64,000 nt of DNA, taken from Verrucomicrobiota bacterium (GTDB lineage: Bacteria > Verrucomicrobiota > Verrucomicrobiia > Limisphaerales > J093). Where the stretch lies: the NCBI GenBank assembly GCA_016716505.1, contig JADJWF010000004.1, forward strand, positions 558,001 to 622,000. The letters are read 5' to 3'. The translations under genes and the position numbers were made by a program. The notes under the pieces are model-generated. The model was not told the origin of the DNA, made no database searches, and saw only the letters and a list, made by a program, of their open reading frames with translations. This document shows, piece by piece, positions 39,159 to 49,900 of this stretch (position 1 is its first letter; each line of letters begins with the position of its first letter).

Positions 39159-40388
39159 TCAGTCGCGCAGCAACGCCTGCACAGCGACCCCGCGCAACTC
39201 GAACAGTCGCCGGATGGTTTCCTCGATCAGGTTGTTTGGGCAGGACGCGCCGGCCGTCACTCCCACGGTGAGCGGGCGGTCCGGCAACCAGTGGCGTGTT
39301 TCCACTTCCCGTTGATCATGCTGGTTCCAATGCACGATGAGATCCTTGGACACCATCTTGGCCGCGTTCTTGATGAAAAACGTCGGCAGCCGCGACTCGC
39401 CCATCTCGGCGAGGTGCGAGGTGTTGGAGGAATTGTACCCGCCGATGACGAGCAGCAGGTCCAGCGGCTCCTGCAGCAGCTTTTGCAGGGCATCCTGTCG
39501 GTCCTGCGTCGCCCCGCAGATCGTGTCGAAGAAGCGGAAGTGCTCCGCCAGTGCGGCGGCGCCATACCGCTTCTCCATCGCCGCGCGGATGCGGCGTTGC
39601 ACTTCCTCGGTCTCGCCGCGCAACATCGTGGTCTGGTTCGCCACCCCGACCGCTCGCAGGTGAACGTCCGGATCAAATCCGGGCGAGTGCGCACCCGCGA
39701 ACTTCTCCAGAAAGGCCGCCTTGTCGCCGCCGTGGACGATGTAGTCGCAGACGTAATCGGTCTCCGCGAGCGTGAACACGACGAGGTAGTGGCCCGCCCC
39801 ATAGGCCGTCGCCTGCGATGTCGTGGCCTTCGTCTCCTCGTGCCGCGCCTTGCCGTGGATGATGCTGGTGACGTTTTCGCGCGAGTATTGCCGCACCCGC
39901 TTCCACACGCTCATCACGTCGCCGCAGGTGGTGTCCACCAACACGCAGCCCTTTTCCTCGAGGCGCCGTCGTGTCTCCACCTCCGTGCCGAACGCGGGGA
40001 TGATGACGACGTCCTCGGACGCGATCTGCGCCAGCTCCTGGTCGCCCGGCTTGGGCGACAAGCTCACGATGCCCAGACCGCGAATCTGGTCGTTCACCTC
40101 GGGGTTGTGAATGATCTCGCCCAGGAGGAAGATGCGTTTTGGCGGGGGAAAGACCTTCCGCGCCGCGTAAGCCAGGTCAATCGCGCGCTCGACGCCGTAG
40201 CAAAAGCCAAATTCCTTCGCCAGCTTCACCGTCAGGCCGTCCGTGGCCAGCAGACCGCCGTTGGCGCGAATGCGTTCCACCAACTCGCTGCGATAATGGG
40301 TCACGACCTGGGCCTGCACCGCCGCCATGATGTCCGGACGGCGGAGGTTGACCTTCTGGGGTGCGACGGGAGCTTCACTCGTCATCAT
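39159..40388 (-). CDS. ispH: 4-hydroxy-3-methylbut-2-enyl diphosphate reductase, long (plant/cyanobacterial-type)
   Basis: 409-residue iron-sulfur enzyme catalysing the last step of the MEP isoprenoid pathway (HMBPP to IPP and DMAPP). The three cluster cysteines are C63 (FGFCYGVERA), C155 (VDTTCGD) and C291 (TICGATQDRQDA). HGKARHEETKAT and GGYNSSNTSHL match the active site. At about 400 residues, with an N-terminal extension, it resembles the plant and cyanobacterial subgroup rather than the roughly 315-residue enterobacterial type. Start ATG 40388 is preferred; ATG 40433 is in frame. The frame stays open to 40760 only because it runs into a transposase remnant. Confidence 0.93.
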   Translation of the reverse strand: MMTSEAPVAPQKVNLRRPDIMAAVQAQVVTHYRSELVERIRANGGLLATDGLTVKLAKEFGFCYGVERAIDLAYAARKVFPPPKRIFLLGEIIHNPEVNDQIRGLGIVSLSPKPGDQELAQIASEDVVIIPAFGTEVETRRRLEEKGCVLVDTTCGDVMSVWKRVRQYSRENVTSIIHGKARHEETKATTSQATAYGAGHYLVVFTLAETDYVCDYIVHGGDKAAFLEKFAGAHSPGFDPDVHLRAVGVANQTTMLRGETEEVQRRIRAAMEKRYGAAALAEHFRFFDTICGATQDRQDALQKLLQEPLDLLLVIGGYNSSNTSHLAEMGESRLPTFFIKNAAKMVSKDLIVHWNQHDQREVETRHWLPDRPLTVGVTAGASCPNNLIEETIRRLFELRGVAVQALLRD

Positions 40389-40445
40389 GGACAGGGTAGC
40401 ACGCCCAGTCGGGGCGTCGAGGTTGGTTTGCATTCGAAACGGTGT

Positions 40446-41245
40446 CCCCTCAATCCTGACGATGCGAATCGGTTTGACGGTTTGAGGGTGGGGGTGGAGC
40501 GCAGGGCAGTGCCAGCCCTCGGCCGCGATGGCGTTGAGGCAAACACCCGCCCTGCTGCCGCTGCCAGCGTAAAAGGGGGCAGGCTGACCCTGCCAAAGGG
40601 AACGATAGCGCAGGAGCATGGGCAACAACGGAGGGCTCACGTCTTGGGGAGTGCCCACGCGGCTGTTGGCCAGCAGCGGCCCGACCGAGATCGTCTGCCA
40701 ACTCAGGGTCCGGTCACCGTGGTAGTTGATTCCCGCGCCCTCTAAAGGTTGGCCTGTCACCGCCAGCGGGGTGTCAGCGAAAAAGCCCTCGCCCCGGCCG
40801 GCGTGGAAGCGCCGGCGACGACCGGCTGGATGCCAGACTCACGCCACGGACTCATGCATCGGTCGTTGCGACGCGGCCATCGGCCCACCTGCGACTGATC
40901 GGCGAACCGGCCCACGGCAAAGAGTTCGCGTGCCAGCGGCTCATCATTGAGCGCCTCGCTGTCCGAGAGGCAGCCGCCGCCGAACTCAGCGCCTCGAGAG
41001 ACCGGCCGACGACAAACTCCGGCCCGTAACCACTGCGCTTGTCCCTGCGGGAATCGAGGAGGGCGAGTTGGCGCAGCTTGCGCCAGAGGTTGAAGTGGCG
41101 GGCCATGGCCTCGACGACGACCAGGCCGGCGGGGAGGGACAGATCGGGCTTGGCGACAAACTGGAACTGGAGTCGGTGACTTTCGGGGTGATGGTCGCCC
41201 TGCGTTTCGAGACCAAGTCCCCCGGGGACAACTCAACACCAAACG
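40446..41245 (-). pseudogene. Decayed IS1380-like transposase (relic 1)
   Basis: Reading from about 41200 downward, a transposase N-terminus is recognisable (FVAKPDLSLPAGLVVVEAMA, then RHFNLWRKLRQLALLD). It continues after a frameshift near 40985 as SDSEALNDEPLARELFAVG and FADQSQVGRW. After further damage another frame resumes near 40760 as GINYHGDRTLSWQT and LYRSLW-like sequence (YRSLWQGQPAPFYAGSGSR). This order matches my recollection of IS1380-family transposases; the C-terminal half is missing. The last recognisable part is in frame with, and directly upstream of, ispH. Confidence 0.65.
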
Positions 41246-41259
41246 TTGGCACCGGCATC

Positions 41260-41279
41260 ACTCGTAACGATTGGGGTCA
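41260..41279. repeat. IS end-like sequence, copy A
   Basis: ACTCGTAACGATTGGGG followed by TCA lies just upstream (5') of transposase relic 1. It matches 16 of the first 17 bases of the sequence at 55032-55051, which lies at the 3' side of relic 2. In the orientation of each transposase the two are inverse, as expected for terminal inverted repeats. Confidence 0.55.
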
Positions 41280-41630
41280 ACGTTCGAATATCCGATCGCC
41301 GGGACTGCCCCTTCCTTTAATCCCCATGTTCCGTTTCCCTTGGCCGGCCGGTATTCGTTCCCCTGCGGGCACGTGCCACGGTAGCAGGTTTTCCCGTCGC
41401 AAGGCCGCAGAATCAGCGGGGAGATTTGTGGCGATGGGCACAGCCGGAGCAGCGACTCCCTTGACCAAGGCACGGCGCAGCGCACCTGGTCGCTGGCGGC
41501 CCAACCAAACCGGCCGCGTCCCCGCCCGACGCCGCCCCGGTGAGGATTTCAGCTTTTCGTTGGAGACCGCTTCCGCGTTGGTTATCGCGCGCCAGTCGTG
41601 AAGCCAGACCGGCCATCATGGTCGGCCAAT
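41280..41630. other. Intergenic, nothing recognised
   Basis: 351 bases between the IS end-like sequence and the stop of the FG-GAP gene. Short overlapping frames on the minus strand have no recognisable motif. I see no clear terminator for the FG-GAP operon here. Confidence 0.4.
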
Positions 41631-44600
41631 TCAGGGGACACCGTGAGGAATCACCAACTCTCGGGCATCTGGCGGCACCTCCCGCTCAGTGGTTCGGCCG
41701 CCCGGCCAGCGAACCCAAACCGCTGTCGGGCGTTCGGGGCCGGTCACCAAGATCACCGCGCTGTTCTGAGACCAGTAGCCCGACCCAGCCAACACGGGCA
41801 AAGCCGGTCCCAGGCGAGCACTCCACCTCCCGCGGACCACCGCCCCGACGCCGTCGGGATTACCCGGCGGTCCCAGTAACCGCACGCGCAGGGCCGGATT
41901 CGCGCGCGCGTTGCGGAAGAGCCGTGTCGCCGCGCCGTTCTGGGTCACCACCAGGTCCACCCGGCCATCGCCATCGTAATCCGCCACCGCCGCCCCCCTT
42001 TGCTCGCCGTACACCAGCACACCGCTTTCTTGTCCGGACACCGGACTGAAGCCGCCCCGACCGTCGCCGCGCAGCCAGAGCCCTCTGCCGGCATCGGAGC
42101 GAGTGGTCTGAGGCTGGTACGCGAAGAAGTTCTGGCTGAGGAAAACGTCTTGCGCCCCGTCGCCGTCAAAATCGGCGGCAAGGGCTGCAAAGGCCGGGGC
42201 GAATTGTGCCTCTGGAGGCAACGGCCGGGCCTCGAATCGCCCACCGCGATTCAGGAACACCATCGAGGCGAGGGTGTTGACGGACACCACGGGAGCCGCC
42301 GCCAGCCAGTCACCGAGAATTTCCCGCGCGCTGGCCTCTCCAAACGCCCGGTGCGTTGTGAACTTCGCTCCGATGAGTGGGATGGCCCTTGCGAGCGAGG
42401 TGAGGTCGCGCTCGGGCACCTCGCGCCCCGTCAGAGGATCCACGTACGTCTCGATCAGGTCCATCGTCCCATCGCCATCCCGGTCGCCATAGTACAAGCG
42501 ACGCGGCCGCTCGGGACTGGCGCGGTACTTCGTGTTCAGGCCCCAGTTTGCCGCCAGCACGTCGAGCTGGCCATCGCCGTCGAAGTCCCCCAGCGTCACG
42601 CCATTCCACCAACCGTGGTATCGGTCCAACCCCCAGGCTTTGGTGACGTCGCGCAAGCGGCCCCGCTCATTCTGGAAGACCCGCACCGGCCCCCACTCGC
42701 ACGCCAACACCAAATCTGGCCAGCCGTCACCGTCCAGATCTCCCCAGACGGCCCCAAGGCATCGCTCCACGAGCCTCAGCGCGGCGGTGTTGGCGGTGTC
42801 CTCGACCAAACGACCGTTCTCGTTCCGAAACAGTACCGAGCGACAGGGGGCTGGGTAGTGAGCCGCGCGCACCCGGCCGCCGACGAACACGTCCAGGGCG
42901 CCATCGCCATCCACGTCGCAGACCGCGACCGGCCCGATGCTCTCGCCCCAGCCGGGAACGAGGAGTTCCCGCTTTTCCTGTTCGAGACTGAATCCCGCCA
43001 CACCGCCATGGCCGCCGCCCTCCCATTCCATTTGACCGGCCAGGAGCCACCGCTCGCCCGGTGCGCTCGTCCAGCCGGCGAGTCCGGAGTGATCTACCTC
43101 CAAGGGTTCATCCACAGGCCCGCCGGAAAGCTTGAGGAATTGAGATTGACCGTCCCACTTGTACACGGCCAGACGACCGCTCCGGCCGCCGCCAATGAAC
43201 AGCTCCTCCGTCCCGTCGGCGTCGGCATCAAACCAAGCCACACCAGGGCCCGACTGACTCAGCCGCCATGGCAGCAGCGGCTGGGCCTGAAAATCATCAA
43301 ACGTGGTGTCCTCGTGAACGTGGCGCAGCAGCCGGCTTACGTCTTCGAACCACGGCGGGGTCGCGGCGGGCTTGGACGGCTGCGACCGGGTGGAAGCGCC
43401 GGCCTCAAACACTTCGTACTCATGGTTGGCCCAGACCGGCTCAATCACGCTCCGCCGGCCTCCTGGCCACTCAACCTCCAGGCGCAGGGGCGCACCGGCG
43501 GTGCCTGCGGCGAACACCCGCAACCCTTCATCGCTCGAAAGGTAACGTCCGCCAGCGATGCGTTCCTGGCTTTGCGATGCCACTGGTCCGCCGAGCAGGG
43601 AAATGCGGGCCCCCACTCCACCAGTGTTGGCCCCGGTGCCACGGAGTCGCACACTGACTCGCGGAGCCGGCGATTCATTGCGATAAAGGCCGGCGGCACC
43701 ATTTAGGTTGTTGACCACCACATCCAGATCGCCGTCGTTGTCGAGGTCGGCCAGTGCAAGTCCTTGAGAAACGCCGGTCTGATCGAAGTCCCACGCGGCG
43801 CCGACCTCGACGAAAGTGAGGTCACCCCGGTTGCGAAAAGCCAGCTTGGCTTGTTGCATTCGCGGAAACATGAGCAACTTGAGGGGAATCTGCGCCGTGG
43901 GCCAGGGCCCCCTGGCCTGAATGCGCGCCTCAGCATCGAGGTCCTGGGTATCGAACTGGTGACCGCAGACCATGAGCAGGTCTTCGTAGCCGTCGAGGTC
44001 CACGTCCAGAAAAACCGCCGACCAGTTCCAATCAGACGTTTCCAGCCCGGCGTAGAAGACGATATCCGCGTAGGTGCCATCTCCCCGGTTCAACTGCAGC
44101 GTCGCGTGATCGTACTGGGGCCGATCGTCAAACTGCCCGATGACAATCGGGTGCGGGTCCATGGCCGCCAACTGCATCATCCGTCGCGCGTGCTGTCTCC
44201 CGAGCATGTCGGCCACGAAAATGTCGTCGAGTCCATCACGGTTCACGTCCGCCACGTCCACGGCCATTGAAAATGTCGAGGTATGCCGGAGCATCCACCG
44301 TGGCGCGGCGCGGAAGCGCCCGTGGCCGTTATTGAGCCAGATCCGGTCGGCGGAGTGGAAATCGCTGCACGTGTAAAGGTCCGGATGACCGTCACCGTTG
44401 AGGTCCCGAAACATCGCGGAGAGGGTCCAGTCGTGGGGCGGGCGGCGCAGCGGTCGGCCCTCCTCGTCGAGGAAGGTTCCTCCCGTCCAGGAGAGGGGCG
44501 AGAAACGCCCGCGGCCGTCGTTGCGATAGAGGAAGTCTGGCTCCCCGTGCTCCAGCACGCGGCCCTCGGGGGTCAGCTCGAGGCGGTCGCGGTCTTCGGG

Positions 44601-45347
44601 TCGGATCATCCGTCGGCCGCCCACGTTGAGCATCGCGAAGCCGGTGGTGCGAATGGTTGTCGCGCGATAGTTGGCCACGTACAGGTCGAGGTCCCCGTCG
44701 CCATCCACGTCCGCCAGCGCGCTGGTGGTGGCCCCAAGAGAGCGGTCAAAACCCGTCTCAAGCACCTCGGTGAACTCGCCCCGCCCGTTGTTGAGGAAGA
44801 GGCGTGTTCCGGTGCCGACCCCGTTGACCAGCAGATCAAGGTCCCCATCTCCGTCCACGTCCACCAAGGTGGCGCCGGTGGAGTACTGATCCTTGCAGGC
44901 GACCTTGGCCCGCTCGGTGATGTTGGTGAAGCGCCAGTTGCCGAGGTTTTTGAAGAGCGCGTTGCCGTTCTCCAGACCGCAGAGGTAGATATCACACCAG
45001 CCATCGCCGTCCACGTCGCCGAGGGCCACGCCGGAGCCGTTCAGGCGAATCTGATTCTCCGCTGCCTTTGGGTCACTGAGGAGGTTGGTAAAGGTCACGC
45101 CGGTCTCCGTCGGCGACCGCAGCGAGAAGCCGGGGCGTCCTCCGCCGGAAATCACAAGTGGCCGGGCGCGAAAACCTTGCGCGGGCACGTCCGCGTCGCC
45201 GGCATGCGCCCCGGTCGCGTTCGGAATCACCAGCCATGTCACAAGTCCCGCGGTCGCCGCGATTCGGCGAGCGCGCCAGCGGATCCCGCCGACCGGCGGG
45301 CCGGGACGAGCGGAAGCAACCAGCCTTCGAGCGTACCGCCGGGCCAT
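41631..45347 (-). CDS. Giant FG-GAP/VCBS-repeat protein with two ASPIC/UnbV domains (CRTAC1-like), paralogue 1
   Basis: About 1,238 residues. A basic N-terminus leads into a hydrophobic signal segment (IAATAGLVTWLVIPNATGAHA). The body has many FG-GAP repeats with calcium-type DxDxDG loops (DVDGDGWCDIY, DVDGDGDLDLL and DLDNDGDLDVV are examples), consistent with a seven-bladed integrin-like propeller. ASPIC/UnbV domains (GxGARI ... GGRYLSSDE ... WPGGRRS) lie near 562-636 and again at the C-terminus (1154-1236). A second propeller separates them. The start is uncertain: ATG 45347, or GTG 45404 overlapping the upstream gene. It is the last gene of a three-gene set with a CxxCH protein and a paralogue of the same architecture. 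A surface binding role is inferred; no enzyme motif was seen. Confidence 0.85.
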   Translation of the reverse strand: MARRYARRLVASARPGPPVGGIRWRARRIAATAGLVTWLVIPNATGAHAGDADVPAQGFRARPLVISGGGRPGFSLRSPTETGVTFTNLLSDPKAAENQIRLNGSGVALGDVDGDGWCDIYLCGLENGNALFKNLGNWRFTNITERAKVACKDQYSTGATLVDVDGDGDLDLLVNGVGTGTRLFLNNGRGEFTEVLETGFDRSLGATTSALADVDGDGDLDLYVANYRATTIRTTGFAMLNVGGRRMIRPEDRDRLELTPEGRVLEHGEPDFLYRNDGRGRFSPLSWTGGTFLDEEGRPLRRPPHDWTLSAMFRDLNGDGHPDLYTCSDFHSADRIWLNNGHGRFRAAPRWMLRHTSTFSMAVDVADVNRDGLDDIFVADMLGRQHARRMMQLAAMDPHPIVIGQFDDRPQYDHATLQLNRGDGTYADIVFYAGLETSDWNWSAVFLDVDLDGYEDLLMVCGHQFDTQDLDAEARIQARGPWPTAQIPLKLLMFPRMQQAKLAFRNRGDLTFVEVGAAWDFDQTGVSQGLALADLDNDGDLDVVVNNLNGAAGLYRNESPAPRVSVRLRGTGANTGGVGARISLLGGPVASQSQERIAGGRYLSSDEGLRVFAAGTAGAPLRLEVEWPGGRRSVIEPVWANHEYEVFEAGASTRSQPSKPAATPPWFEDVSRLLRHVHEDTTFDDFQAQPLLPWRLSQSGPGVAWFDADADGTEELFIGGGRSGRLAVYKWDGQSQFLKLSGGPVDEPLEVDHSGLAGWTSAPGERWLLAGQMEWEGGGHGGVAGFSLEQEKRELLVPGWGESIGPVAVCDVDGDGALDVFVGGRVRAAHYPAPCRSVLFRNENGRLVEDTANTAALRLVERCLGAVWGDLDGDGWPDLVLACEWGPVRVFQNERGRLRDVTKAWGLDRYHGWWNGVTLGDFDGDGQLDVLAANWGLNTKYRASPERPRRLYYGDRDGDGTMDLIETYVDPLTGREVPERDLTSLARAIPLIGAKFTTHRAFGEASAREILGDWLAAAPVVSVNTLASMVFLNRGGRFEARPLPPEAQFAPAFAALAADFDGDGAQDVFLSQNFFAYQPQTTRSDAGRGLWLRGDGRGGFSPVSGQESGVLVYGEQRGAAVADYDGDGRVDLVVTQNGAATRLFRNARANPALRVRLLGPPGNPDGVGAVVRGRWSARLGPALPVLAGSGYWSQNSAVILVTGPERPTAVWVRWPGGRTTEREVPPDARELVIPHGVP

Positions 45348-45387
45348 TGGCCAGCGCGCGCAGGGGCGGCCGCCGCGCGCGTGGGAT

Positions 45388-46935
45388 TCATGGTGTGGCT
45401 TCACGGGCTGTGTTATCGGGCGGGGCGAACGGTTGCCTCAGGTTGTTGCGCAGGATCAGGAGCGAGGGACCTTCTTTCTCCCAGCGGCTGGTGATTTCCG
45501 GCGGAGCGGGAAACGGCGTCTTGTAGGCGGCCCCCAGCACAATGTCCTGGTCGCCGTCACCGTCCACATCACCCACATCCATCGTCAACCATCGGCCTCG
45601 TTCGGAATTGGGAAACGTCCGGGGCGCGAAGGTGAGCCGGCCGCGATTCTCCAGGTACACGAAGCTCTCTTCCGGCGACTTTTGGTAGTCGGGGAAAAAC
45701 GAGATGGCCGCAACGTCAAGGTCGCCGTCCTCGTCGAAGTCGGCCGCCATCGTCTGGTAGGTGCCGTGCTGCGGGTAAAAGAACGCTTCGGTGAAACTGA
45801 AGCGCCCGTCGTTCAGGTAAATTCGGATACCATGATAGCGTTTGGGCGGGCACTCGAAATCGCCGAGGTCTCCATTGCCCACGAGCAGGTCGGGGTGCCC
45901 GTCGCCGTTAAATTCCAGCACTTGCAGGCTCACGAAGCCCCACGCCGGGGACGCCGTGACCAGCGGCACCTCGGTGAACTCGCCGTTCCCTTCGTTGCGG
46001 AACAGAAAGACTCCCTCCCGCGCCTGGGCCATCAGCACCACGATGTCGAGCCGCCCGTCGGCATTGGCATCCAGCAGGTGGAGGCGCGTCGCCCCGGGGC
46101 GTTCTGCCAAAACGTGCTCCCGGTATTCGCCCTGCCCGCGGTTTTCATACCAGGCCAGTTGTCCTGAGACGCCGGTGCGGTTGCCATAGCTCGCCACCAC
46201 CAAGTCCGGTAACCCGTCGTTGTTGAGGTCGCCGCAGGCGGTCTCAATCGGGCGAACCAGGTCGGTGAGCACGTCGTTTTCAACCCGGAAAGGGAGACCC
46301 GTTCGCGACAGACGCGTCACCCGCCCTAACGGCCGGTCGTCAGGCACTACCATGCCGATCTGGGTGCCGAGCCAGCCGCCCTCCGGCAGCGGCAGCAGGT
46401 GGGTCAGCGTGGTGTCCAGGCGGGTGCTGGCCAGGCCCCGCCCCTGCTCGTCCAGCACGTCCAGGCTGCGGGTCAGAGCGTTGCCCACGTAGATCTGCCG
46501 CCGCCGCGAATCCACCTTCACCAGGGTCGCGTAGCCCAGCCCGCGCCGGTAGCCCGGGTTTTCGACGGTGAACCGGTCGAGGTCCTGCTGAATCGGCATT
46601 CGGGGGGGCTGGGGCAGGGGCTGGAGCGGGGCCGCGGCAAAGTAGTAGTCCCAGACCGCGCGCCACCGCGCCAGCGCCTCCCTCTCTTCGGGCGAGCCTT
46701 CGGGATTGAGTTCGGTCAGGCCCGCGTGGCGATGCATCAGCGGAAAAATCTGTCGCCGCCAAGTCTCGCGGTCATGCTCGTCCGGTGACGGCTGGAGATG
46801 ACACGCAGCGCACAGGGTCTTCGCCAGTTCTCGCCCGTGCGCGAGGGTGCAGTTGTCGTCCTCCTTTGCGCGGCAACCGATGGCACACGCGGACAAGACC
46901 ATGCCCAACACCAATTGTCTTGGGAGGCGGAACAT
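45388..46935 (-). CDS. FG-GAP-repeat lipoprotein with a cytochrome-c-type CxxCH motif
   Basis: 515 residues. A lipoprotein-like signal (VLSACAIGC) is followed by a single heme c-binding CAACH at 42-46, with a possible distal Met in FPLMHRH. The rest is an FG-GAP/VCBS propeller: DLNNDGLPDLV, DANADGRLDIV, DFDEDGDLDVA and DVDGDGDQDIV. A one-heme domain joined to a calcium propeller suggests electron transfer or a heme-dependent sensor at the cell surface. It lies four bases after the upstream paralogue stop and is closely followed by the second paralogue, so the three genes form an operon. Confidence 0.85.
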   Translation of the reverse strand: MFRLPRQLVLGMVLSACAIGCRAKEDDNCTLAHGRELAKTLCAACHLQPSPDEHDRETWRRQIFPLMHRHAGLTELNPEGSPEEREALARWRAVWDYYFAAAPLQPLPQPPRMPIQQDLDRFTVENPGYRRGLGYATLVKVDSRRRQIYVGNALTRSLDVLDEQGRGLASTRLDTTLTHLLPLPEGGWLGTQIGMVVPDDRPLGRVTRLSRTGLPFRVENDVLTDLVRPIETACGDLNNDGLPDLVVASYGNRTGVSGQLAWYENRGQGEYREHVLAERPGATRLHLLDANADGRLDIVVLMAQAREGVFLFRNEGNGEFTEVPLVTASPAWGFVSLQVLEFNGDGHPDLLVGNGDLGDFECPPKRYHGIRIYLNDGRFSFTEAFFYPQHGTYQTMAADFDEDGDLDVAAISFFPDYQKSPEESFVYLENRGRLTFAPRTFPNSERGRWLTMDVGDVDGDGDQDIVLGAAYKTPFPAPPEITSRWEKEGPSLLILRNNLRQPFAPPDNTAREATP

Positions 46936-46939
46936 GGCG

Positions 46940-49900
46940 TTACCGTTGGTTGACCGATCCCGCGCCGCCGCGTCGCACGGTGATTTCCGTCAGCCCGGCC
47001 GGAACCGCCGACTCCGTCACAGCCCCCCCGGGCCAGCGGACTTGGACCGCGGTCGGTGCGGCGGGCGCGGCGAGCACCAACACGGGGCTGTCTTGCGACC
47101 ACCACCCGCTCCCCGCCCGGACTTCCCGAGCCGGTCCCAACCAGTCCCCGGCGCGCAGCCGCACCACCGCTCCGATTCCGGCCGGATTGCCGTCTGCTCC
47201 CGCCAGTCGTACTCGCAAACCCGGGCGCGCCCCGACATTGCGGAAAAGCCGCGTCTCGGCCCGGTTCTGCGTGACCACAAGGTCCAGCCGGCCGTCACCA
47301 TCGTAGTCGGCCAGGGCGGCGCCGCGTTGTTCGCCAAAGACCCGCAGCCCGATCGCGTGGCCGCGGGTTGCCGTGAAGCCTCCCTGACCGTCGCCGCGCA
47401 ACCACAATCCCAGCCCGGCATCGTATCGCGAGGTGTCCAGTTCCACGCCGAAGAAGTTCTGGGAGAGAAACAGGTCCTCATGGCCATCGCCATCGGCGTC
47501 GCCCACGCAAACCGCAAAGGCGGGTGCGATTTGCGCCTCCTTGGGCAGCACGCGCGTCTCGAACGCTTCGCCGCGATTGAGGAAAAGCGTGGTTTCCAGC
47601 CAGTTCACCTCGAGCCGTCGCGCCGCGTCACGCCAGTCGGCCAGGACATTTTCCATGCTCGCCCGCGCCCAGGCCTCGTGAGTGGGAAATCGCATGGCCA
47701 GTTGCGGGAGCACGCGGGTCACGGCATCAAGCGATCGGCTCGGGGCATACCTTTGCAGCTCCGGCACGTAGCGGCTCTCGAGCAACTCGACCGTGCCGTC
47801 TCCGTTGAAATCGCCGTAGTCCACCCGCAGCGGGGCGGGCCGCCAGCGCTCGAAGCGGGTATTGGCGCCCCAGTTCGCCACGATGAGGTCCAATCGGCCG
47901 TCACCATCGAAGTCGCCGGCGGCGATTCCGTTCCACCAACCGGAGAGGTCGCCCAGCGCGGTCGGTTGTCGCAGCGGCAGCGAATTGCCGTCCGCACGGG
48001 CCGGGTCGCGATGGGGCGCCCGCAGGACGGCTCCGGTGATCGGCGGATCCCAGGGCCGCAACTGTCCGCGCTCGTTCCGGTAAATCCGCACCGGCCCCCA
48101 GTCACACGCCAACACGAGCTCCGGCCAGCCATCCCCAGTCAGATCGGTCCAAATGGCCGCGCTGACAAGGGCCTCCGGCAACACTGCGGCGTTGGCGGGG
48201 TCCGTGGAAAAGCCGCGATCGCCGCCGCGCAGCAGTAATGGGCGGGCGGGTTCCGGGTAACGGCCCGCGACCGCGTGAGAGCCGACGAACACGTCCAGTC
48301 GGCCGTCGCCATCATAATCGGCCACCGCGACCGGTCCGAACGCACTCGGTTGCAACGGGCAGACAGGGCGAGTGCCAGTGGCTCCCAGCCGGACCACGCC
48401 CGTTCCATTGGTTTCCGCGTTTTCGTAGTTGGAGAACGCAACCAGCAACTCGCCCGGGATCAGCCCGGCCAGACCCGCCGTGTCCTGCGGGAGCGCTCCG
48501 CCGGGCCACACTTCATGAACCCGTGTCCAGTCTCCCCGTGCGGTGCGCTGGAAAATCGCCGGCTGCCCACCACGCCCACTGCCGATGACGAGTTCTTCCC
48601 GGCCGTCGCCGGTTACGTCCCACCACGCCACCCCGGGCCCCAACTGGCTGAGTTGATGAAAGAGCAGGGGTTGGCGCGCAAAATCGTCAAACGGAGCGTC
48701 TTCGTGAACGTGTTTCAGGCTCGCGGTTTCGTCCGCGAAGGCGATTACAGGCCCGCCAGAGCCTTGCGGTGCGTTGGGCGCGACAGGCACTCGCGCGTCC
48801 TCGGGCTCGCGAATTTCAACCAGACAGTTGGGCGGTACCTTGGCGACCACCGTCTCGCGGCCGCTCCGCCAGCGCACGCGCACTTCAAGCGACTCGGCCT
48901 GGCCCGCTGCGAAGGTGCGCAAAGGCTGGTCGCTCGAGCAATATCGTCCGCCGGCGACCATCTCCTGACTTTGCACGACCGGGCTGCCGATGACGGTGAG
49001 GCGTGCCCCGATGCCCGCGGAGTTGGGCGGGACGCCCCGGAGACGGATGGCGATTCGCGGCGCGGAGCATTCGTTGCGGTAGATGCCGGCAACGCCGTTG
49101 AGGTTGTTCACGACGACGTCCAGGTCGCCATCGTTGTCGAGATCGGCGAGGCAGGCGCCTTGGGAGATGCCCGGATCATGGAAGCGCCATGCCTCGCTGC
49201 ATTCGGCAAACCGCAGCCCGCCCAGGTTGCGGAAGGCAAGGTTCGGCGTCGCCAACGGCGGGTAAAGCGAGCGCAGCCGCAACTCCTCGACCGCCGTGAG
49301 CCGCCGACCGGTCTTCGCGGCGGCGATGTGGTTCATCGCGTCGAGGTTCATGTTGTCGCGCACGAATCCGTTCACGACGAGCAAATCCTCGTAACCGTCC
49401 AGGTCCACGTCGAGCAGGATCGGGTTCCACGACCAGTCCGTCCCTTCGAGACCGGCGAACTGGGCAATCTCGGCGTAGGAGCCATCGCCGCGATTCCAGA
49501 GGAGGGTGTTGCGCGGGTGCTGGGGACGGGCGGCAAGTTCGCCCGCCGGGGCGAGTTCGGCGCGGAGGATGTTGCGCTGGGTCAGCCGCCGATGATGCGT
49601 CCAGCCAAACATGTCCAGCACCAGGAGGTCGTCGTAACCGTCCCGATCGAGGTCGCCGGCGTCCACCGCCATCGAGGCCAGGCTGGTCTGGCGCATGGCC
49701 AAAGGCGGCGCCAGTTGGAAGCCCCCTCGTCCGTCATTCAACCAGAGGCGGTCCGGGCTGCTGAAATCGTTGCAAACATAGAGGTCCGGGGCGCCGTCGC
49801 CGTTGAAATCCCGGAACAGGACGCTCAGTCCCCAGTCGAAAAACGGTTTTTCGAGGGGCCGACCGTTTTCGTCGCGGAAGGTGCCACCGTCGAACGGCAC

